Source of the DNA: Arthrobacter cupressi
GTDB lineage: Bacteria; Actinomycetota; Actinomycetes; Actinomycetales; Micrococcaceae
Reading direction: 5' to 3'
Assembly: GCF_900099975.1 (NCBI RefSeq)
Contig: NZ_FNEI01000004.1
Location: forward strand, 124,001-188,000
DNA: 64,000 nucleotides
Of the stretch, positions 1 to 10,341 are shown in pieces (positions within the stretch are counted from its first letter, which is position 1; each line of letters starts with the position of its first letter). The position numbers and the translations under genes are program-made. The notes below the pieces were generated by a model that was given only the letters and a program-made list of their open reading frames with translations, made no database searches and was not told the DNA's origin.

Positions 1-714
1 CCGGTCCGCGGGGTCAAAGACCATTCCCTTGGACGCCCGCAGGCGCAGGACTTCGCGGCGGACGTCGTTCGCGTAGGCGCGTTTGCCCGGCTCCACCCCG
101 AGCGCGCGGGCGAGCTCGGCATAGCGGACGGGGGCGCTCATGCGGCCCAGCGGCAGCTGGAATTCCACCGTGAGCACCACGTAGCGCGGGGAGCCTTCAA
201 CAGTGGTCTGCTTCAGGACGGAGTCACGGTAGCCGAACTTCAGTTCCGAGTTGCTGAAGGTCTTCACCGCGTTGGTCCCGCGGTCCCAGGTGCGCACGGA
301 CGCGATGGTGTGCGAGACGTCGGAGCCGTAGGCACCCACGTTCTGCACCGGCGTGGCGCCCGTTGCCCCGGGGATGCCGGAGAGCGCCTCGACGCCGGAC
401 CAGGCGTGCAGCACCGCGTGCTCCACGAAGGCATCCCAGTTGTGCCCGGCCTGCACCACCACGGACACACCGCCGCAGCTGTCCTCGGAGTTCACGGTGA
501 AGCCTTCGGACGCGATTTTCAGCACGGTGCCCGGGTACCCGGCGTCCGCGACCAGAAGGTTGGAACCGCCGCCGACAATGAGCAGTTTCTCCCCCGCCGC
601 GTCGGCGGAACGGACGGCGTCGATGATTTCCGCTTCGGTGTGCGCCTCGAGATATCGGGAGGCAGGTCCGCCCACGGCAGCGGTGGTCAGTTCGGAAAGC
701 AGCGTCTGGGTCAC
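1..714 (-). CDS. murB: UDP-N-acetylmuramate dehydrogenase MurB, 5' part only (runs off the window's left edge)
   Basis: MurB is a cytoplasmic FAD enzyme that reduces UDP-GlcNAc-enolpyruvate to UDP-MurNAc with NADPH in peptidoglycan synthesis. The visible 238 residues start TQTLLSELTTAAVGGPASRY and carry the FAD-binding signature of the family (VGGGSNLLVADAGYPGTVLK) near residues 43-62. They also carry the ALSGIPGATGATPVQNVGAYGSDV segment near residues 107-130 and the FGYRDSVLK element near residue 162. The catalytic C-terminal part is outside the window. GTG at 714 or the adjacent TTG at 717 can start it, because an in-frame TAG lies just upstream. The identity is strong from these motifs. 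No ATG is available at this position. Confidence 0.95.
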   Translation of the reverse strand, partial: MTQTLLSELTTAAVGGPASRYLEAHTEAEIIDAVRSADAAGEKLLIVGGGSNLLVADAGYPGTVLKIASEGFTVNSEDSCGGVSVVVQAGHNWDAFVEHAVLHAWSGVEALSGIPGATGATPVQNVGAYGSDVSHTIASVRTWDRGTNAVKTFSNSELKFGYRDSVLKQTTVEGSPRYVVLTVEFQLPLGRMSAPVRYAELARALGVEPGKRAYANDVRREVLRLRASKGMVFDPADR

Positions 715-717
715 CAA

Positions 718-1235
718 TCGAGTCTAGCTGGCTATAGGTCGTGTCAAGGCTGTGTCCAGGGCGCGGCGGTTCACGCCTCGGGGAGGGGGCCGGGGGCGCG
801 CGTAATCGGGTGTGGCGGCTGACGGTTTGTTGGCTGGACCGGCGATGGTTCGGGGTGCGCCCACGCTGACTTATCCGACCTCGGGCATTTCACCGGGTCA
901 TCTGGCGTCGTTCGGGCTGCACCCGGGGCGAAGGGCCGGGCGCCAAGCTAGAAGCGGCGTAACGCGTGAGCGTCCGCCATAGCCTGCGCGGCGTCTGATC
1001 CGGCCCTTCGTCGGTTCCAGCGTCTCACCGGCGTCCGGAGCTGTGAAGTGGTTGGGGGCGCACCTCCTATGAATACCGCAACTGACGCGCCTTCCGGCCG
1101 CCCTGAATGGTGCGCCGTCGGCTTGCCGCTGTCAACGTCGTTCGTCCTCGCTGCGCTGCGGGCGCTCCACGTTGACCGCTCCCTCGCGCCGGCGGCGCGA
1201 TCGGCCAGCTATCCGAGGGCGGTCAGCCGGGATGG
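718..1235. other. Non-coding gap between murB and the IS110 transposase
   Basis: These 518 bases hold no coding sequence I can support. Short open frames on both strands have no ribosome-binding site or recognisable domain. The right part probably belongs to the non-coding end of the IS110 element, because nested hairpins begin 11 bases beyond the transposase stop. The left part should hold the murB promoter, but I could not pick out a convincing -35/-10 pair. I cannot place the IS boundary. Confidence 0.5.
1173..1225. repeat. Nested inverted repeats just downstream of the transposase
   Basis: Outer arms TGACCGCTCCCTCG (1173-1186) and CGAGGGCGGTCA (1214-1225) pair with short bulges. An inner stem TCGCGCC/GGCGCGA (1184-1190 and 1194-1200) with a 3-base loop overlaps the end of the outer left arm. 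The structure starts 11 bases beyond the transposase stop codon. It could be a transcription terminator, a subterminal repeat of the IS, or part of a structured element RNA. Only the pairing itself is seen. Confidence 0.6.
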
Positions 1236-2456
1236 TCACGCCCAGCGGGCGGGGTCGTAGACGACCTCGTCCCGGACCATGGCATACGCGATCCTGGTGG
1301 CGCGGTGCGCCATCGCGCAGGCAATCACACCGCCTTTCTTCCCCCGGGCCTTGAGTCCATCGGCGTAGGCCCGGCCGGGCGCATCGTTGAACCACAGCCC
1401 CATGCCGAGATCAATCAGGGCCCGGCGTAACGCCACACTGCCTTCCCTGCTGATGGTCCCGTCGCGCCGTTTGCCTGCCGACTCATACTGGGTGGGAGAT
1501 AGACCCGCAGCCCGGTAGATCTGCGATGGCCCGGGCCAGCGCTGCGGGTCACCCAGCGCCCCGGCATAGTTACCGGCCCTCACCACACCCCAGCCGGGAG
1601 TCGTGGTAAGCGTCGCGAACGGGCTCAGCGGCAGCAGCCGGGCGATCTCGGCCTCGGCCACTTCAATCTGCGCGCTGAGTTCGGTCAGCAGTGCCAGATC
1701 GGCGCCAAGAACCTGCCGAGCCACCGGAGCGTCCACGGTGGTCAGTGCGTCGCGCGCGACCTCAACCAGCCCATCAGCCAGCGGCCGGCGCACCTGGAGC
1801 CCGCGGGAGGCTGCGAACCGGATGAACCGGCCCGCACCCAGCGTGGCCAGCCGCTTCGGGTCCGCAAATTCCGCGGCGATGAGCTTTCCCACTTTCGTCC
1901 CGAGCACATCCGGCAGGACCAGAGTCAGCCCTGGGAAGGCCCGGTCCAACTGGCCCAGCAGTTGGTTCTTCGTCGCGGTCCGCGCCTGGACCCTGCGGGT
2001 CCGATGCGCGGCCCACGCGCCCAACTCACCGATCACGGCCTCACGGGCGGTGACGGGCAGACCCCGGCCAGCCAGCACCAACTCCGTGATCGCCTCCAAA
2101 TCCAAGGCATCCGTCTTGACCCGCCGCCGTCCCTGGACCCTGCGCTGCTCGGCCACATGCGCCGGATTCAGCTCCAGCACCTGCCAGCCCGCAGGCCACA
2201 CAGACGGTCCCAGCAGCGGCCGGTGATAATGCCCGGCCGCCTCGATCCCGACTTTCACCGGAACGTCCAACCCGGCCAGCTTGCTTCTGATAAGACCGAG
2301 GACCCAGTCCAGACCCCGGCCCGTCATCTCAAAATCCACAGGACCCAACAAGCGGTGCCGGCCGGCATCGGTGACCGATAACGCGACTACATTCTTGCCA
2401 ACATCCACGGCAACAACCACCAGCGAACCAGCAGCCCCCAGGCTCTGAACAGACAT
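1236..2456 (-). CDS. IS110-family DEDD transposase (serine/RuvC-like recombinase)
   Basis: This 406-residue protein has the two-domain IS110 layout. An N-terminal RuvC-like DEDD domain begins VVVAVDVGKNVVALSV and continues through GIEAAGHYHRPLL and RVKTDALDLEAI. A C-terminal Tnp_20-type domain includes TTTPGWGVVRAGNYAGALGD, YRAAGLSPTQYESAGK and REGSVALRRALIDLG, which holds the catalytic serine region. The length is normal for the family and no frame disruption is visible, so it is probably functional. I start it at ATG 2456 (MSVQSLGAAG), because the upstream in-frame extension has no ribosome site. In this family a structured RNA from the element's non-coding end guides recombination. The flanks here are candidates for it. 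Confidence 0.92.
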   Translation of the reverse strand: MSVQSLGAAGSLVVVAVDVGKNVVALSVTDAGRHRLLGPVDFEMTGRGLDWVLGLIRSKLAGLDVPVKVGIEAAGHYHRPLLGPSVWPAGWQVLELNPAHVAEQRRVQGRRRVKTDALDLEAITELVLAGRGLPVTAREAVIGELGAWAAHRTRRVQARTATKNQLLGQLDRAFPGLTLVLPDVLGTKVGKLIAAEFADPKRLATLGAGRFIRFAASRGLQVRRPLADGLVEVARDALTTVDAPVARQVLGADLALLTELSAQIEVAEAEIARLLPLSPFATLTTTPGWGVVRAGNYAGALGDPQRWPGPSQIYRAAGLSPTQYESAGKRRDGTISREGSVALRRALIDLGMGLWFNDAPGRAYADGLKARGKKGGVIACAMAHRATRIAYAMVRDEVVYDPARWA

Positions 2457-2463
2457 AACAAAC

Positions 2464-2477
2464 ACCTCCGAAGGTGC
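2464..2477 (-). promoter_or_regulatory. Hairpin containing the transposase ribosome-binding site
   Basis: On the transposase strand the sequence CACCTTCGGAGGTG folds into a 5-bp stem with a TCGG loop and ends 7 bases before the start codon at 2456. The GGAGG ribosome-binding motif is half of the stem. Sequestered initiation sites commonly keep transposase expression low. That role is inferred here. Confidence 0.5.
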
Positions 2478-2584
2478 GGGAGGGCCCACGGATAAGCCCC
2501 AGGTCCTCAACGGAATCTGATACATCCCGTCCTGACAGCTCCGGAGGTGCTTTGGAAGGACTAACTCAACTCATATCAGCCTGA

Positions 2585-2680
2585 CTGAAGCAGCCCAGCT
2601 TTTGGACGCACCGGAGCATTTTGTGCCTCCCGTTCCGGGGTGCACCACCAACGCTGACCATGAAAGTTGGGCTGCTTCAG
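2585..2680. repeat. Long inverted repeat between transposase and O-methyltransferase genes
   Basis: Arms CTGAAGCAGCCCAGCTTT (2585-2602) and AAAGTTGGGCTGCTTCAG (2663-2680) match in 17 of 18 positions around a 60-base loop. The loop can form a smaller hairpin of its own (GCACCGG at 2608-2614 with CCGGGGTGC at 2635-2643). It lies 3' of the O-methyltransferase gene and upstream of the transposase. It could be a terminator, a small palindromic (MITE-like) repeat, or part of the IS110 guide RNA. Confidence 0.65.
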
Positions 2681-2715
2681 CCACCCCCAAGCTCAGCCCG
2701 GGGCAGAGTAAAAGC

Positions 2716-3387
2716 TCACACCACGCGCGCGATCGCGAAGCCGTCCCAGCCCTTGGTGCCCACGGTCTGGATGGCCGTGGCGTCCAGGCGGGGATCCTGG
2801 CCCAGCATGTCCAGGGCGGCCGTGATCCCGGGGGCGTTGACCTCGTCCATGGAGTTGTCCAGGATGGCGCCTTCCCAGATGACGTTGTCCAGGATGATCA
2901 CGGTGCCGGGGCGGCCGAGCCGGATGGCCCAGTCCAGGTAGTTCGAGTCGTTCTGCTTGTCGGCGTCGATGAACACGAGGTCGAATGACTCCCCGCCCGC
3001 CAACAATGGCAGGGTGTCCAGGGCCGGGCCCACGCGGATGTCCACCTTGTGGCCCACCCCGGCCGCGTCCACGTTCTTCCGCGCCACCTCGGCGTGCAGC
3101 GGCAGGTACTCGCAGGTGATGAGCTGGCCGTCGTCGGGCAGCCCCTGGGCCATCCAGATGGTGCTGAACCCGGCCAGCGTGCCGATCTCCAGCACCCGGC
3201 GCGCGCCGCTCAGCTGCACCAGCAGCTTGAGCAGCTTCCCGGCGTTGGGCGCCACTTCGATGGCCGGCATCCCGGCGTCCACGGCCGAACGCAGCGCGCG
3301 GTCCAGTTCGGGACCGGGATGCACGACGGCGGCGGACAAGTATTCTTCGACCTCTGCCCAAGCGGGCTGGACCCTGTGTTCGAACAT
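2716..3387 (-). CDS. Class I SAM-dependent O-methyltransferase (methyltransf_3 / COMT-like)
   Basis: The 223-residue protein matches the small bacterial catechol/caffeoyl-CoA O-methyltransferase-like family. The SAM-binding motif I is VLEIGTLAGFSTIWMAQ near residues 64-80. Motif II is the acidic CEYLPLHAEVARKN, and the metal-binding FDLVFIDADKQN follows near residues 130-142. GTVIILDNVIWEGAILD comes later. Such enzymes methylate a hydroxyl of a small aromatic substrate, often with a divalent metal. The substrate is unknown. I start at ATG 3387 (MFEHRVQ), because the longer in-frame extension reads into the divergent gene's promoter space. The gene diverges from the PEBP-like gene with 65 bases between starts. 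Confidence 0.9.
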   Translation of the reverse strand: MFEHRVQPAWAEVEEYLSAAVVHPGPELDRALRSAVDAGMPAIEVAPNAGKLLKLLVQLSGARRVLEIGTLAGFSTIWMAQGLPDDGQLITCEYLPLHAEVARKNVDAAGVGHKVDIRVGPALDTLPLLAGGESFDLVFIDADKQNDSNYLDWAIRLGRPGTVIILDNVIWEGAILDNSMDEVNAPGITAALDMLGQDPRLDATAIQTVGTKGWDGFAIARVV

Positions 3388-3452
3388 GGGCCCCAGTCTG
3401 GCACCCGGGCCGCGGGCTGGGAAGGCCGCCGGCATGGTGGGAGAGTAGATCC

Positions 3453-3983
3453 ATGGGAAGTCCATTGCCGTACAAGACCCCGGAGTCCCTGCCCGTTTTC
3501 ACGGTGGAGTCCGCATCCTTCGAGGACGGGCACACCCTGCCGCCCGCCCAGACCAGCGCCCGCCTGGGCGTCGCGGGCGGCAAGGACGAATCGCCCGGAC
3601 TGGCCTGGCACGGCGCCCCGGAAGGTACCAAGGGCTATGCCGTCACCGTCTTCGACCCCGATGCGCGCTCGGGATATTGGCACTGGGCCGTCGTCGGAAT
3701 TCCCGCCGCGACCATGTCACTGCCGGCCGGTGCGGGCACCGCGAACAGCGGTCTGCTTCCCGGCGGCGCGGTCCAGTTAAAGAACGACGCCGGCACGGCC
3801 GACTACCTGGGCGCCGCACCGCCCCGGGGGTCCGGACAGCACCGTTATGTGGTGGCCGTTCACGCTTTGGACGTGGCGGACCTACGGCTCACCCGCGGCA
3901 TGCCAGCGCCTAGGCTCGGGCCGCTGCTGGACAAGCACACCTTGGCCCGCGCCACGATCACGGGCGTGTTCGAGCGGCGCTGA
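3453..3983 (+). CDS. YbhB/YbcL-type phosphatidylethanolamine-binding-like protein
   Basis: The 176-residue protein belongs to the bacterial PEBP (Raf kinase inhibitor-like) family. It shows ESPGLAWHGAPEGTKGYAVTVFDPDA near residues 46-71, then the ligand-site WHWAVVGIPA near residues 76-85, and the C-terminal HRYVVAVHALDV near residues 131-142. It is cytoplasmic with no signal peptide and an ordinary family length. The biological role of bacterial members is poorly known. Transcription diverges from the O-methyltransferase and converges on the thiamine-binding-type gene. Confidence 0.9.
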   Translation: MGSPLPYKTPESLPVFTVESASFEDGHTLPPAQTSARLGVAGGKDESPGLAWHGAPEGTKGYAVTVFDPDARSGYWHWAVVGIPAATMSLPAGAGTANSGLLPGGAVQLKNDAGTADYLGAAPPRGSGQHRYVVAVHALDVADLRLTRGMPAPRLGPLLDKHTLARATITGVFERR

Positions 3984-3990
3984 CGCCGCT
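3973..3990. terminator. Small hairpin between convergent genes
   Basis: A 7-bp stem AGCGGCG/CGCCGCT with a 4-base loop includes the stop codon of the PEBP-like gene and lies 14 bases before the convergent gene's stop. There is no T tract, so terminator function is only possible. Confidence 0.35.
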
Positions 3991-4003
3991 TCCGAGAGGC
4001 CGT

Positions 4004-4333
4004 TCAGGACTCCTGCGCCGAGAGGGCGTCTTCCAGACGCTCCACCTTGCCGGTGAGTTCACCGGAGTAGCCGGGCCGGATGTCGGCCTTAATGACCAGG
4101 GACACCCGGCTGCCGTATTTGCCCACGGCCTCGGTGGCGCGCTTGACGACGTCGAACACCTCGTCCCATTCGCCCTCGATGGTGGTGAACATGGAGTCGG
4201 TGCGGTTCGGCAGGCCGGAGTCCCGGACGATCTTCACGGCCTCGGCGACGGCGTCGTGCACGGAGCCGTCGGCTGCGGCGGCACTCCCATCGGCGGGCTG
4301 GCCGGACGGGGCTACGGAGAAGGCGAGCAACAT
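4004..4333 (-). CDS. Thiamine-binding/YkoF-MTH1187-type protein (UPF0045)
   Basis: The 109-residue protein begins MLLAFSVAPSGQP and contains VAEAVKIVRDSGLPNRTDSMFTTIEGEWDEVFDVVKRA near residues 29-66, then VSLVIKADIRPGY near residues 77-89. This is the ferredoxin-like fold family PF01910, whose members bind thiamine or related small molecules. No thiamine genes or THI box are visible nearby, so its ligand here is unproven. An Ala/Asp-rich loop (residues 13-27) is longer than in many relatives. The gene diverges from the TetR gene. Confidence 0.85.
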   Translation of the reverse strand: MLLAFSVAPSGQPADGSAAAADGSVHDAVAEAVKIVRDSGLPNRTDSMFTTIEGEWDEVFDVVKRATEAVGKYGSRVSLVIKADIRPGYSGELTGKVERLEDALSAQES

Positions 4334-4427
4334 GGGCCAAGTCTTTCACGGCATGCCCGTGTCATAAAAAAGCGACCACGGCCCCGATTCGGGGGTTGGC
4401 GGCGCCCGCGTTGCTAATCTGGGCAGC

Positions 4428-7488
<3,061 letters not shown>

Positions 7489-7498
7489 GCGACCCTTC

Positions 7499-7522
7499 GG
7501 CCGGCCGCGGAAGCGGCCGGCC
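7499..7522. terminator. Strong GC hairpin between convergent katG and azlD
   Basis: A perfect 10-bp stem GGCCGGCCGC/GCGGCCGGCC closes a GGAA tetraloop. It is centred in the 37-base gap between the two convergent stop codons. It can act for both directions. There is no long T run, as is usual in high-GC actinomycetes. Confidence 0.7.
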
Positions 7523-7525
7523 TGC

Positions 7526-7837
7526 TCAGCCCCAGCCCAGCAGGCGCAGTCCCGCAGCCGCCGCGGCGCCGGCGATGACCACCACCAGGAACGGCGCCCG
7601 GAGCCAGAGCGCGATTGCGGCCGCGGCCAGGGCGCCGATCCGGGCATCGAGGGCCAAGGACTGCCCGGAGGCAAAGGCGTTGACCACCGTGAGGGAGGCC
7701 AGCAGCCCGATGGTCATGGTGCCCGCGATGTGCATGGTGCGCGGATTCTTCAACAGGCTGCGCGGCACGAAATAGCCGGCCAGTTTGGTGGCGTACGCCA
7801 GGACGCAGGCGGCCAGGATCCAGGGCCAGAGGTTCAT
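7526..7837 (-). CDS. azlD: AzlD-family branched-chain amino acid exporter small subunit
   Basis: The 103-residue, highly hydrophobic protein has three to four membrane helices and the AzlD signature ACVLAYATKLAGYFVPRSLL at residues 9-28. TMTIGLLASLTVVNAFASG follows. AzlD works with the larger AzlC subunit as an exporter of branched-chain amino acids and analogues in the cytoplasmic membrane. Its start overlaps the azlC stop by four bases (ATGA), which indicates translational coupling. Both subunits are intact. Confidence 0.9.
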   Translation of the reverse strand: MNLWPWILAACVLAYATKLAGYFVPRSLLKNPRTMHIAGTMTIGLLASLTVVNAFASGQSLALDARIGALAAAAIALWLRAPFLVVVIAGAAAAAGLRLLGWG

Positions 7838-8601
7838 TCCGCCCCCTCCCCGGTGTCGCCGCGGGAATCGCCGCGGCGGTGCGGATACGGGTCGATGTCC
7901 GGCTCCAGGCCTTCGTCGCTGCGGGCATGGCTAAGCCAGCCGAAGACCCCTGCCACCGCGGCCGCCACGAGGATGGGGACGCCGGGCGGCACGAACGGGA
8001 CCGCCACCAGCGTCGCGACGGCGCAGGCGACGGCAATCGCCCACGGCTCGCGGCCCTTCAGCCGGGGCCAGAGCAGCGCGAGGAAGGCGGCGACAGCAGC
8101 GCCGTCGAGCCCCCATTGCTTCGGGTCGCCCAGCGCGTTCCCGGCGAGCGCGCCGACGGCGGTGAACAGGTTCCAGAGGACGTAGATGCCGATCCCCGCG
8201 GTCCAGAATCCGCGGCGCTGCTCGCCGGGATCGGACTGGCCCGACGCCGTTGCCGTCGTTTCGTCGATGCTCAGCTGGGCCTGGAGGTACTTGAGTTTCC
8301 CTTTCGGCAGCAGCAGCGCGTTCATCTGCATGCCGTAGATGCCGTTCCGCAGGCCGAGCAGGGCCGAAGCCGTCATCGCCGCGACCCCGGAACCGCCGCC
8401 GGCCACCACCCCGATAAAGGCGAACTGCGAACCGCCGCTGAACAGGAGCAGGCTCAGCGCCATGGTCTGCCAGAAGTCGAAGCCGGACGCCGCGGAGAGG
8501 GCGCCGAAGGAAACGCCGTACAGTCCCGTGGCAACGCTGATGGAAAGGCCGACCTTCACGGCCGGGGAGTCGAGCAACTTCGGGGGCATGCCTTCATGCA
8601 A
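7834..8601 (-). CDS. azlC: AzlC-family branched-chain amino acid exporter large subunit
   Basis: The 255-residue membrane protein shows the AzlC/YgaZ pattern: GLYGVSFGALSAASGFDFWQ near residues 22-41, SLLLFSGGSQFAFIGVVAGGG near residues 49-69, and GLRNGIYGMQMNALLL near residues 82-97. About seven hydrophobic segments follow. It ends with an Arg/Asp-rich cytoplasmic tail that precedes the coupled azlD start. A second ATG at 8589 (MPPKLL) could be the real start. No Lrp-type regulator lies next to the pair. Confidence 0.9.
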   Translation of the reverse strand: MHEGMPPKLLDSPAVKVGLSISVATGLYGVSFGALSAASGFDFWQTMALSLLLFSGGSQFAFIGVVAGGGSGVAAMTASALLGLRNGIYGMQMNALLLPKGKLKYLQAQLSIDETTATASGQSDPGEQRRGFWTAGIGIYVLWNLFTAVGALAGNALGDPKQWGLDGAAVAAFLALLWPRLKGREPWAIAVACAVATLVAVPFVPPGVPILVAAAVAGVFGWLSHARSDEGLEPDIDPYPHRRGDSRGDTGEGAE

Positions 8602-8658
8602 TCACAGCCCCGCCCGGCACCCTAACTCCGCCCCGGACCAAGCCTCTCGTTCAGAATA

Positions 8659-8686
8659 TTGAACTTAGTTCAGCATAGTGTTAGCT
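8659..8686 (+). promoter_or_regulatory. Candidate promoter with a 13-bp palindrome upstream of the FAH-family gene
   Basis: TGAACTTAGTTCA (8660-8672) is a perfect 5-3-5 palindrome. It overlaps a possible -35 (TTGAAC, 8659-8664), and a weak -10 (TTAGCT, 8681-8686) lies 16 bases on. A repressor bound here would block the promoter. No obvious cognate regulator is adjacent. Confidence 0.4.
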
Positions 8687-8715
8687 TGGCGGGACGAATT
8701 TCGAGGAGGAACTCC

Positions 8716-9453
8716 ATGCGCATTGCCCGTCTGCAGACCCCGTCCGGGCCGACCCACGCCGTGCTGCGCGGGGAACGGTGGGAGCACATCGAGGACCCGT
8801 TCGCCGACGAGCCTTCCTTTAGCGGCACCTCCACACCGGCCAGCGACGCCGAACTCCTCGCTCCCGTGCGTCCGTCGGTACTCCTGGGCATCGCGCAGAA
8901 CCTCGGGAACAACAACCACCCGCTCCCCATCCAGGCCTGGCACAAGTCCGTGCACACTGTCGCGGCACCCGGCGTGGACATCGTGGCCGTGCGCGGGGCC
9001 GGCACGGTGAACATCGAAGGCGAACTGGCCGCCGTCCTCGGCAAACGCGCGGAGAACCTCACGCTGGAGAACGCGCTGGACCACGTCCTGGGCTACACGG
9101 TGGTCAACGACGTCACCAATGTGGAGCAGAACCAGGCCGACGAGAAAATGTTCCAAGGCAAGGCCGGAACCAACTACACGCCGCTGGGCCCGTGGATCGA
9201 AACCGAACTCGAAGACCCGGACAACGTGGCCACCACCGTGACCATCAACGGCGAAACCAAAGCGAAGTCCGGCTCCTTCAACCTCTCCTCCTCGGTGGCA
9301 GCCTGCCTGGTGTACGTCACGCGCTGGCTCACCCTGGAGCCCGGGGACGTCGTCATGACCGGCGCGCCCAACACCTTCGTGGCCGTGCAGCCGGGCGACC
9401 GCGTGGACATCACCCTGGATGGGATCGGCACCCTGAGCAACCGGGTGGTCTAG
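8716..9453 (+). CDS. Fumarylacetoacetate hydrolase (FAH) family protein
   Basis: The 245-residue protein has the FAH/HHDD-isomerase C-terminal domain. KSVHTVAAPGVDIVAVRGAGTVNIEGELAAVLGKRAENL carries the metal-binding Glu pair near residues 98-104. LGYTVVNDVTNVEQNQAD follows near residues 125-142, and LEPGDVVMTGAPNTFVAVQPGDRVDITLDGIGTLSNRVV closes the protein. Family members cleave or isomerise acylpyruvates and catechol-pathway intermediates with Mg or Mn. The exact substrate is unknown. GAGGAGGAACTCC supports ATG 8716. The gene converges on the MmyB-type regulator and shares a CTAG stop with it. Confidence 0.88.
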   Translation: MRIARLQTPSGPTHAVLRGERWEHIEDPFADEPSFSGTSTPASDAELLAPVRPSVLLGIAQNLGNNNHPLPIQAWHKSVHTVAAPGVDIVAVRGAGTVNIEGELAAVLGKRAENLTLENALDHVLGYTVVNDVTNVEQNQADEKMFQGKAGTNYTPLGPWIETELEDPDNVATTVTINGETKAKSGSFNLSSSVAACLVYVTRWLTLEPGDVVMTGAPNTFVAVQPGDRVDITLDGIGTLSNRVV

Positions 9454-10238
9454 GACGGCGACGCCGGCGTGTACACGATCAACTTCAGCGACGGGGCATC
9501 GGCGAGCGTCAGCTGGTGGTGCTCGTAGACCTCAGTGCCGCCGTCGGGCCGGTTGAAGGAGCGGGTGCGGGGCGTGAAGCCGCGGACGCCATGGGCCTCC
9601 CACTGGGTCCGGAACTCGGGGCTGGACTGCAGCAGTCCGGCCACGAGGCTGGCCTTGCGCGCGTCCTGGATGCGGGACCCGGTCTCCGCCCGGAACTCGG
9701 CCAGGAACTGGGCGCTGGTCTGGTCCCAGTCGGGCAGGAGGGCGCGGACAGCCTGGTCCGTGAAGACAAGTTTCAGCAGGTTCCGCTCAGCCCCGGAAAC
9801 TTCCAGCACCCGCGGAAACAGCTCACTGTAGGCCTGGTTCCACGCCACGATGTCCCAGTTGCCCTCCAGCGCCAGCGCCGGGTTGGGGTCGATGGCGTCC
9901 AGGAGCCGCTGCACATGCCCGGTGGTCTCCGCCGTGCCCGGACCGGGGGCCGGCGCCGCATAGCCGAACGGTGTAAACAGGTACCGTTCGCCGGCCGCAT
10001 CCAGGCGCAGCACGGCGGCCAGCGAGGCCAGCACCTCACGGGAGGGGTTCACTTTGCGGCCCTGCTCCAGCCACGTGTACCAGGTGACCGAGATGGCGGC
10101 GAGGAACGCCACCTCCTCCCGGCGCAGCCCCACGTCCTTGCCTCGGGCCAGCGGCAGGCCGTAGGCGCTGCGCACCGCCTCACGACGACGGGCGGCCAGG
10201 AAGTTGCCCAGTTCCTTGCGCCACGCTTCGGGTTCCAC
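9450..10238 (-). CDS. Helix-turn-helix regulator with MmyB-like ligand-binding domain
   Basis: The 262-residue protein has an XRE-type HTH at residues 1-75. It reads LGNFLAARRREAVRS, then GLRREEVAFLAAISVTWYTWLEQGRKVNPSREVLASLAAVL. The MmyB C-terminal domain occupies about residues 105-260 and includes WDIVAWNQAYSELF and NLLKLVFTD. In Streptomyces, MmyB-type proteins bind a fatty-acid-like ligand and often control an adjacent divergent gene. Here the divergent neighbour is ilvD, although such regulators usually pair with oxidoreductases. Its stop codon shares CTAG with the convergent FAH gene. Confidence 0.9.
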   Translation of the reverse strand: MEPEAWRKELGNFLAARRREAVRSAYGLPLARGKDVGLRREEVAFLAAISVTWYTWLEQGRKVNPSREVLASLAAVLRLDAAGERYLFTPFGYAAPAPGPGTAETTGHVQRLLDAIDPNPALALEGNWDIVAWNQAYSELFPRVLEVSGAERNLLKLVFTDQAVRALLPDWDQTSAQFLAEFRAETGSRIQDARKASLVAGLLQSSPEFRTQWEAHGVRGFTPRTRSFNRPDGGTEVYEHHQLTLADAPSLKLIVYTPASPS

Positions 10239-10274
10239 TGTTCCTGCCGCCTTCCGTTGACCACGAACAACTCT

Positions 10275-10295
10275 AGTACTGCCACTACCAGTATT
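10275..10295. promoter_or_regulatory. Candidate operator between the MmyB-type regulator and ilvD
   Basis: The dyad AGTACTG-N6-CCAGTATT (10275-10295, core TACTG-N7-CAGTA) lies in the 103-base divergent intergenic region, 37 bases from the regulator's start and 47 from ilvD's. It is a plausible autoregulatory site. Assignment to this regulator is inference. Confidence 0.4.
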
Positions 10296-10341
10296 GACGC
10301 CGTCTTGGTGCCCGGGTTATTCGCGCGAGAGACTGGGGAAC

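Larger units (their letters stand above)
1173..2715 (-). mobile_element. IS110-family insertion sequence (boundaries approximate)
   Basis: The element is inferred from one IS110-type transposase flanked by non-coding, hairpin-rich DNA between murB and an O-methyltransferase gene. IS110 elements usually lack terminal inverted repeats and do not make clear target duplications, so the ends cannot be read from sequence alone. The outer limits given are the last structured sequence on the murB side and the last base before the neighbouring gene. The true element is probably shorter. Confidence 0.5.

Noticed and set aside
1048-1260. A 70-residue plus-strand frame next to the IS110 element
   Set aside because: No ribosome site, no domain, and it runs across the transposase end. 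More likely non-coding IS flank.
3210-3683. A 157-codon minus frame starting in the PEBP gene
   Set aside because: It is a shadow of the O-methyltransferase and PEBP genes with no independent start signals.
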